Assembly: GCA_019118885.1 (NCBI GenBank)
Contig: DWYB01000025.1
Span: forward strand, 1 to 54,678
Source: Candidatus Mediterraneibacter surreyensis
GTDB lineage: Bacteria; Bacillota; Clostridia; Lachnospirales; Lachnospiraceae
Direction: 5' to 3'
Length of the DNA: 54,678 bases
Below the pieces are notes generated by a model, which searched no databases, was not told where the DNA came from, and worked only from the letters and a program-made list of their open reading frames with translations. Numbering within the stretch: position 1 is the stretch's first letter; each line of letters starts with the position of its first letter. This document shows positions 51,070 through 54,678 of this stretch, piece after piece. The position numbers and the translations under genes were made by a program.

Positions 51070-52347
51070 ATGGAAAAAGACAATATGACCGGGAAGGCGT
51101 CAGCGCTTCTTCCCATTGGAGTTTTTCTTGTTATCTTCCTGGGAGCAGGTATTATATTTCATGATTTCTATGCGATGCCGGCGATTGTCGCATTTCTTAT
51201 TGCACTGTTTGTAGCGTTCCTGCAGAACAGAAAAGTGAGCTTTGATGAGAAGATCAAAATTATCGCAAAAGGTGTGGGTGAGGAAAATATCATCACCATG
51301 AGTCTGATTTTTCTCTGCGCAGGTGGTTTCTCCGGAGCCGTGAGCGCAGCGGGCGGTGTGGACAGCACGGTGAATCTTGGCTTGTCATTGATACCGACTC
51401 ATTTTATCGTGTCAGGCCTTTTTATCATCAGCTGCTTTATCTCGGTCTCCATGGGCACTTCCATGGGAACGATCGCCGCGCTGGCTCCGATCGCCGTAGG
51501 GATCAGCGAAGAAGCGGGATTCCCTCTGGCAGTCTGTATTGCAGCTGTAGTCTGCGGAGCAATGTTCGGGGATAATCTGTCTATGATATCAGATACGACG
51601 ATCGCGGCGGTCAAGACACAGGGGTGCGAGATGAAAGATAAGTTTAAAGCGAATTTTCTGATCGTACTTCCGGCGGCAGTCATCACGGCAGTCTTCTTCT
51701 GGTTTATCACAAGAGATATGAGTTATGATATTGCGAGCTCTGAATACAACTTGTTTCAGGTTATTCCGTATCTGGTTGTTTTAGTCGGGGCGTTGATCGG
51801 AATCAATGTATTTCTTGTGCTGATCGCAGGAATCGTACTTTCTCTTATTGTGGGTGTGGCAACAGGTACGATCGTATTGTCGGAGATGTTCACGGTAGTT
51901 GGAGACGGAGTTGTCTCTATGTATGATATTACAGTCATCTCGATTATCGTGGCATGTATCGTATCGCTTGTCCGGGCAAACGGCGGCATTCACTTTATCC
52001 TGAATCTGATCAAGAGCAGAATACGGGGAAAGAAAGGAGCACAGGCCGGCATAGCAGCGCTGGCGCTTCTTGTGGACTTGTGTACAGCGAACAATACAGT
52101 AGCCATCGTAATGTCAGGACCTATTGCGAAAGAAATCAGCGATGAGTTTGAAGTGGATCCCAAGAGATCGGCATCTCTACTGGATATGTTTACATCAGTG
52201 GGGCAAGGCCTGATCCCATATGGAGCACAGCTCCTCTCAGCAGCGACGCTCACCGGTCTGACGCCGTTTGATATGATTCCGTATCTTGTCTATCCGGTCT
52301 TGATGGCGGTGTGCGGTATTGCGGCGATCGCAGTATCAAAACGGTAA
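51070..52347 (+). CDS. Na+/H+ antiporter, NhaC family
   Basis: This 425-residue polytopic protein has about eleven membrane helices. The conserved SMGTSMGTIAALAPIAVGISEEAG (near 130) and GAMFGDNLSMISDTTIAAVKTQGCEM (near 165) contain the charged and polar residues of NhaC-type carriers. It exchanges sodium, or possibly an organic anion, for protons. The start at 51070 follows AAAGGGG; a short in-frame extension to 51055 has no ribosome site. It stands between leuD and thrC with its own terminator upstream. Confidence 0.85.
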   Translation: MEKDNMTGKASALLPIGVFLVIFLGAGIIFHDFYAMPAIVAFLIALFVAFLQNRKVSFDEKIKIIAKGVGEENIITMSLIFLCAGGFSGAVSAAGGVDSTVNLGLSLIPTHFIVSGLFIISCFISVSMGTSMGTIAALAPIAVGISEEAGFPLAVCIAAVVCGAMFGDNLSMISDTTIAAVKTQGCEMKDKFKANFLIVLPAAVITAVFFWFITRDMSYDIASSEYNLFQVIPYLVVLVGALIGINVFLVLIAGIVLSLIVGVATGTIVLSEMFTVVGDGVVSMYDITVISIIVACIVSLVRANGGIHFILNLIKSRIRGKKGAQAGIAALALLVDLCTANNTVAIVMSGPIAKEISDEFEVDPKRSASLLDMFTSVGQGLIPYGAQLLSAATLTGLTPFDMIPYLVYPVLMAVCGIAAIAVSKR

Positions 52348-52356
52348 CGGACGCTA

Positions 52357-52386
52357 TGGACATGGCGGCGGGATCTGTGCTATAAT
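52357..52386 (+). promoter_or_regulatory. Sigma-A promoter of thrC
   Basis: TGGACA at 52357-52362, an 18-base spacer and a perfect TATAAT at 52381-52386. Confidence 0.6.
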
Positions 52387-52427
52387 TCAGTGCAGTAACA
52401 TGGAGAAAAGAAAAAGAGGGTATAACA

Positions 52428-53915
52428 ATGAATCTATTATATAAGAGCACGAGAAACTCTGACAAAACAGTAACGGCTTCCGAGGCAATCTTAAAAGGTC
52501 TCGCTGATGACGGCGGGCTGTTTGTACCGGAGTATATTCCGAAACTTGATGTGACAATGGATGAGTTAAAAGGCATGACATATCAGGAGACTGCCTACGC
52601 TGTCATGAAACAGTTCCTCACAGACTTTACGGAAGAGGAACTGAAACACTGTATCAACAGCGCATATGATTCTAAATTTGACACAGAGGTGATCGCTCCT
52701 CTTGTCAAAGTAGAAGATACATATCATCTGGAACTCTTCCACGGCGCTACGATCGCATTTAAGGATATGGCGCTTTCCATCCTTCCGCATCTTCTGACCA
52801 CGGCGGCGAAGAAGAATAATGTGACCAGAGATATCGTGATCCTGACGGCTACATCTGGAGATACCGGGAAAGCGGCTCTTGCAGGATTTGCTGATGTTCC
52901 CGGAACAAAGATCATTGTATTTTATCCGAAGGGCGGTGTGAGCCGCGTACAGGAACTGCAGATGGTGACACAGAAAGGTGAGAATACATCTGTAGTGGCG
53001 ATTCATGGAAACTTTGACAATGCCCAGAGCGGTGTCAAAGCCCTCTTTGAAGATAAGGAACTGGAAAAAGAACTTTCAGATGCAGGTTATCAGTTTTCAT
53101 CGGCAAATTCCATCAATATCGGACGTCTTGTTCCTCAGGTGGTTTATTATGTATATGCATATGCGAAGCTTCTGGAGAATGAAGAAATCACATCCGGAGA
53201 GGAGATCAATGTGACGGTTCCTACCGGAAACTTCGGTAATATTCTAGCGGCATATTATGCAAAGCAGATGGGTGTTCCGATCGCGAAACTGATCTGTGCT
53301 TCCAACGAAAATAAAGTGCTCTTTGATTTCTTCCGGACAGGTGTTTATGACAGAAACCGTGAGTTTATCCTGACGTCCTCACCGTCTATGGATATCCTGA
53401 TCTCCAGCAATCTGGAACGTCTGATTTATACGATCGCAGGACAGGATGCGAAGAAGAATTCCGAGCTGATGGAGCAGCTTAAGGTGAAAGGATCCTATGA
53501 GATAACTCCGGAGATGAAAGAGCGTCTGGCGGATTTCGAGGGCGGATATGCTACGGAAGAAGAGACAAAAGAGACGATCCGGACGACTTATGAAAAGACT
53601 GGCTATGTAATGGACACTCATACGGCAGTGGCGGCATATGTATGCGCTCAGTACAGGAAAAACAGCGGTGATGATAAAAAGTGCCTTGTGGCATCCACAG
53701 CGAGTCCGTACAAATTCATCCACAGCGTGATGTCTGCGATTGATGAGAAATATGCAGACGTGGATGAGTTTGAACTGATCGATGAACTGAGCCGGATCTC
53801 AGGCACAGCAGTACCGAAAGCGATTGAAGAGATACGAAATGCTGACATCCGTCACACAAAAGAATGTGACGCTGATGCAATGAAAGACACTGTAAAAGAG
53901 ATCCTTGGAGTTTAA
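52428..53915 (+). CDS. thrC: Threonine synthase
   Basis: The 495-residue PLP enzyme has the N-terminal YKSTRNSDKTVTASEAILKG region, the PLP lysine in HGATIAFKDMAL (near residue 110) and the TATSGDTGKAALAG phosphate-binding loop. It turns phosphohomoserine into threonine. The length is that of the longer threonine synthase group common in Clostridia. GAAAAAGAGGG precedes the ATG. It is followed by a small membrane protein gene 13 bases on, perhaps in the same operon. Confidence 0.95.
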   Translation: MNLLYKSTRNSDKTVTASEAILKGLADDGGLFVPEYIPKLDVTMDELKGMTYQETAYAVMKQFLTDFTEEELKHCINSAYDSKFDTEVIAPLVKVEDTYHLELFHGATIAFKDMALSILPHLLTTAAKKNNVTRDIVILTATSGDTGKAALAGFADVPGTKIIVFYPKGGVSRVQELQMVTQKGENTSVVAIHGNFDNAQSGVKALFEDKELEKELSDAGYQFSSANSINIGRLVPQVVYYVYAYAKLLENEEITSGEEINVTVPTGNFGNILAAYYAKQMGVPIAKLICASNENKVLFDFFRTGVYDRNREFILTSSPSMDILISSNLERLIYTIAGQDAKKNSELMEQLKVKGSYEITPEMKERLADFEGGYATEEETKETIRTTYEKTGYVMDTHTAVAAYVCAQYRKNSGDDKKCLVASTASPYKFIHSVMSAIDEKYADVDEFELIDELSRISGTAVPKAIEEIRNADIRHTKECDADAMKDTVKEILGV

Positions 53916-53928
53916 GGAGTAAGGTACT

Positions 53929-54282
53929 ATGGATAATATGGACAGCGTTTGGGGTGTTGTAGGGATCATCGTATTCCTCTGCGGAATCTATGCGATTTAT
54001 TCGGCAATAAAAATGAAAACTTCCGGTGATATTAACGCATCCCTTCTTCTTGGAAAAGACTATATGTATAAAACCTGTAAAAATAAAGAGGCATATATCC
54101 AGAAAGCAGGGCCGGCTCTTATTATATTCGGACTTGTGGCTGCTGTTTACGGAGCAATTGACATTGTACATTGTTTCGTCTATCCGATGGGGATTATTGA
54201 TATGGCGGGAATGGTTGTGTTTTTTATAGTTCTGGTATGGTTTGCGGCATATACGTCAAAACTGAGAAAACAGTATTTTTAG
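53929..54282 (+). CDS. Hypothetical membrane protein
   Basis: The 117-residue protein has three membrane helices (VVGIIVFLCGIYAIYSAI, ALIIFGLVAAVYGAIDIV, IIDMAGMVVFFIVLVWFAAY) and a basic loop between the first two. I do not recognise the family. TAAGGAGTAAGG precedes the ATG. It may be cotranscribed with thrC. A terminator hairpin follows. Confidence 0.7.
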   Translation: MDNMDSVWGVVGIIVFLCGIYAIYSAIKMKTSGDINASLLLGKDYMYKTCKNKEAYIQKAGPALIIFGLVAAVYGAIDIVHCFVYPMGIIDMAGMVVFFIVLVWFAAYTSKLRKQYF

Positions 54283-54350
54283 CTGTTCTGAAGAAAGAAA
54301 ACACTCCACAATAAATAAAAACTTTGTTAAATTTATATTTATCGCACATA

Positions 54351-54385
54351 AAATGCAGGATTTAAGTTTGAATCCTGCATTTTTT
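54351..54385 (+). terminator. Intrinsic terminator before pckA
   Basis: AAATGCAGGATT (54351-54362) and AATCCTGCATTT (54371-54382) are a perfect 12-bp stem with a T-run. Confidence 0.9.
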
Positions 54386-54483
54386 GAACGAAAAAATCGA
54401 TAATTTACTACAATAAACAGCAATAAATGAATCAGGTTTTGAGAAAACTTTCATAAAAAAGTCGAAATTTAATAAGATTGTTA

Positions 54484-54512
54484 TTGATTTTTCAATCGTA
54501 ATTCTGTATAAT
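54484..54512 (+). promoter_or_regulatory. Sigma-A promoter of pckA
   Basis: TTGATT at 54484-54489, a 17-base spacer and TATAAT at 54507-54512, with about 67 bases to the start codon. Confidence 0.8.
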
Positions 54513-54579
54513 GGGTACGTACTGGGGGTTATGACAAGAATTCCCACAAAGATTTTAGAAAGAGAGAGGTAGAAGAGGT

Positions 54580-54678
54580 ATGGCAAATATTGATTTAACT
54601 CAGTATGGCATTACAGGAACTACGGAAATCGTTCACAATCCTTCCTATGAGATGTTGTTTGAGGAAGAGACAAACCCG
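54580..54678 (+). CDS. pckA: Phosphoenolpyruvate carboxykinase (ATP), N-terminal part, cut by the window edge
   Basis: The 33 visible codons read [20 protein letters not shown] and continue with [11 protein letters not shown], which fits the N-terminus of clostridial ATP-dependent PEP carboxykinases. The enzyme links oxaloacetate and phosphoenolpyruvate. AGAAGAGGT precedes the ATG. The rest is beyond the right edge, so catalytic motifs are not visible and the call rests on the N-terminus. Confidence 0.75.
   Translation, partial: MANIDLTQYGITGTTEIVHNPSYEMLFEEETNP

Overview
The window looks like chromosome from a gut Lachnospiraceae (Clostridia, Bacillota). Supporting signs are sigma-A promoters of the TTGACA/TATAAT type with strong purine-rich ribosome binding sites, a T-box leader, a ylxM-ffh-rpsP-khpA-rimM-trmD-rplS cluster, a bile salt hydrolase, FeoAB, a sortase-type galactanase, and sporulation-like small genes. 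This assignment is inference from gene content; no 16S rRNA gene is present.

Layout. (1) 1-130: the 3' end of a group II intron, downstream of a UvrA-like ABC ATPase gene on the minus strand. (2) 2.8-10.3 kb: a five-gene unit of two HsdM-like adenine methylases, an HsdS-like specificity protein with a long C-terminal extension, an ABC/OLD-like ATPase and an HNH protein, with no HsdR translocase. This is the best candidate for an undescribed defence arrangement. (3) 10.4-18.7 kb: rlmI-like rRNA methylase, a RhuM-Fic/Doc fusion, bile salt hydrolase, a probable tryptophan T-box controlling a GldA-like dehydrogenase and a YkvI-like transporter, then feoAB. (4) 18.8-25.4 kb: a divergent TruA-family protein whose catalytic Asp is replaced by Glu, a secreted Fn3-repeat protein, a thioesterase, and a group of small sporulation-like genes with an intracellular-type subtilase, interspersed with large nested inverted repeats. 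(5) 25.5-34 kb: the housekeeping SRP/ribosome/tRNA cluster, including two signal peptidases I flanking rbgA. (6) 34-38.3 kb: MscS channel, tRNA-Thr(CGU), a thioesterase, a DUF362 ferredoxin-like protein and an SNF-family symporter. (7) 38.3-44.8 kb: a 73-nt tandem repeat, a cell-wall-anchored GH53 galactanase, and an MNT/HEPN toxin-antitoxin pair inserted at the 3' end of an ABC permease gene, with the permease tail duplicated on both sides. (8) 44.9-54.7 kb: a cytidylate-kinase-like protein, queH, argH, asd, leuCD, an NhaC-like antiporter, thrC, a small membrane protein and the start of pckA.

Working relationships: the MTase/S/ATPase/HNH unit is co-directional and tightly spaced, so it is probably one operon behind a single good promoter. 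The T-box links two metabolic genes to tRNA charging. The SRP cluster is split by intrinsic terminators into ylxM-khpA, rimM-trmD, rplS and lepB-pgeF segments. Amino-acid genes (argH, asd, leuCD, thrC) sit together but are separated by their own promoters or terminators.
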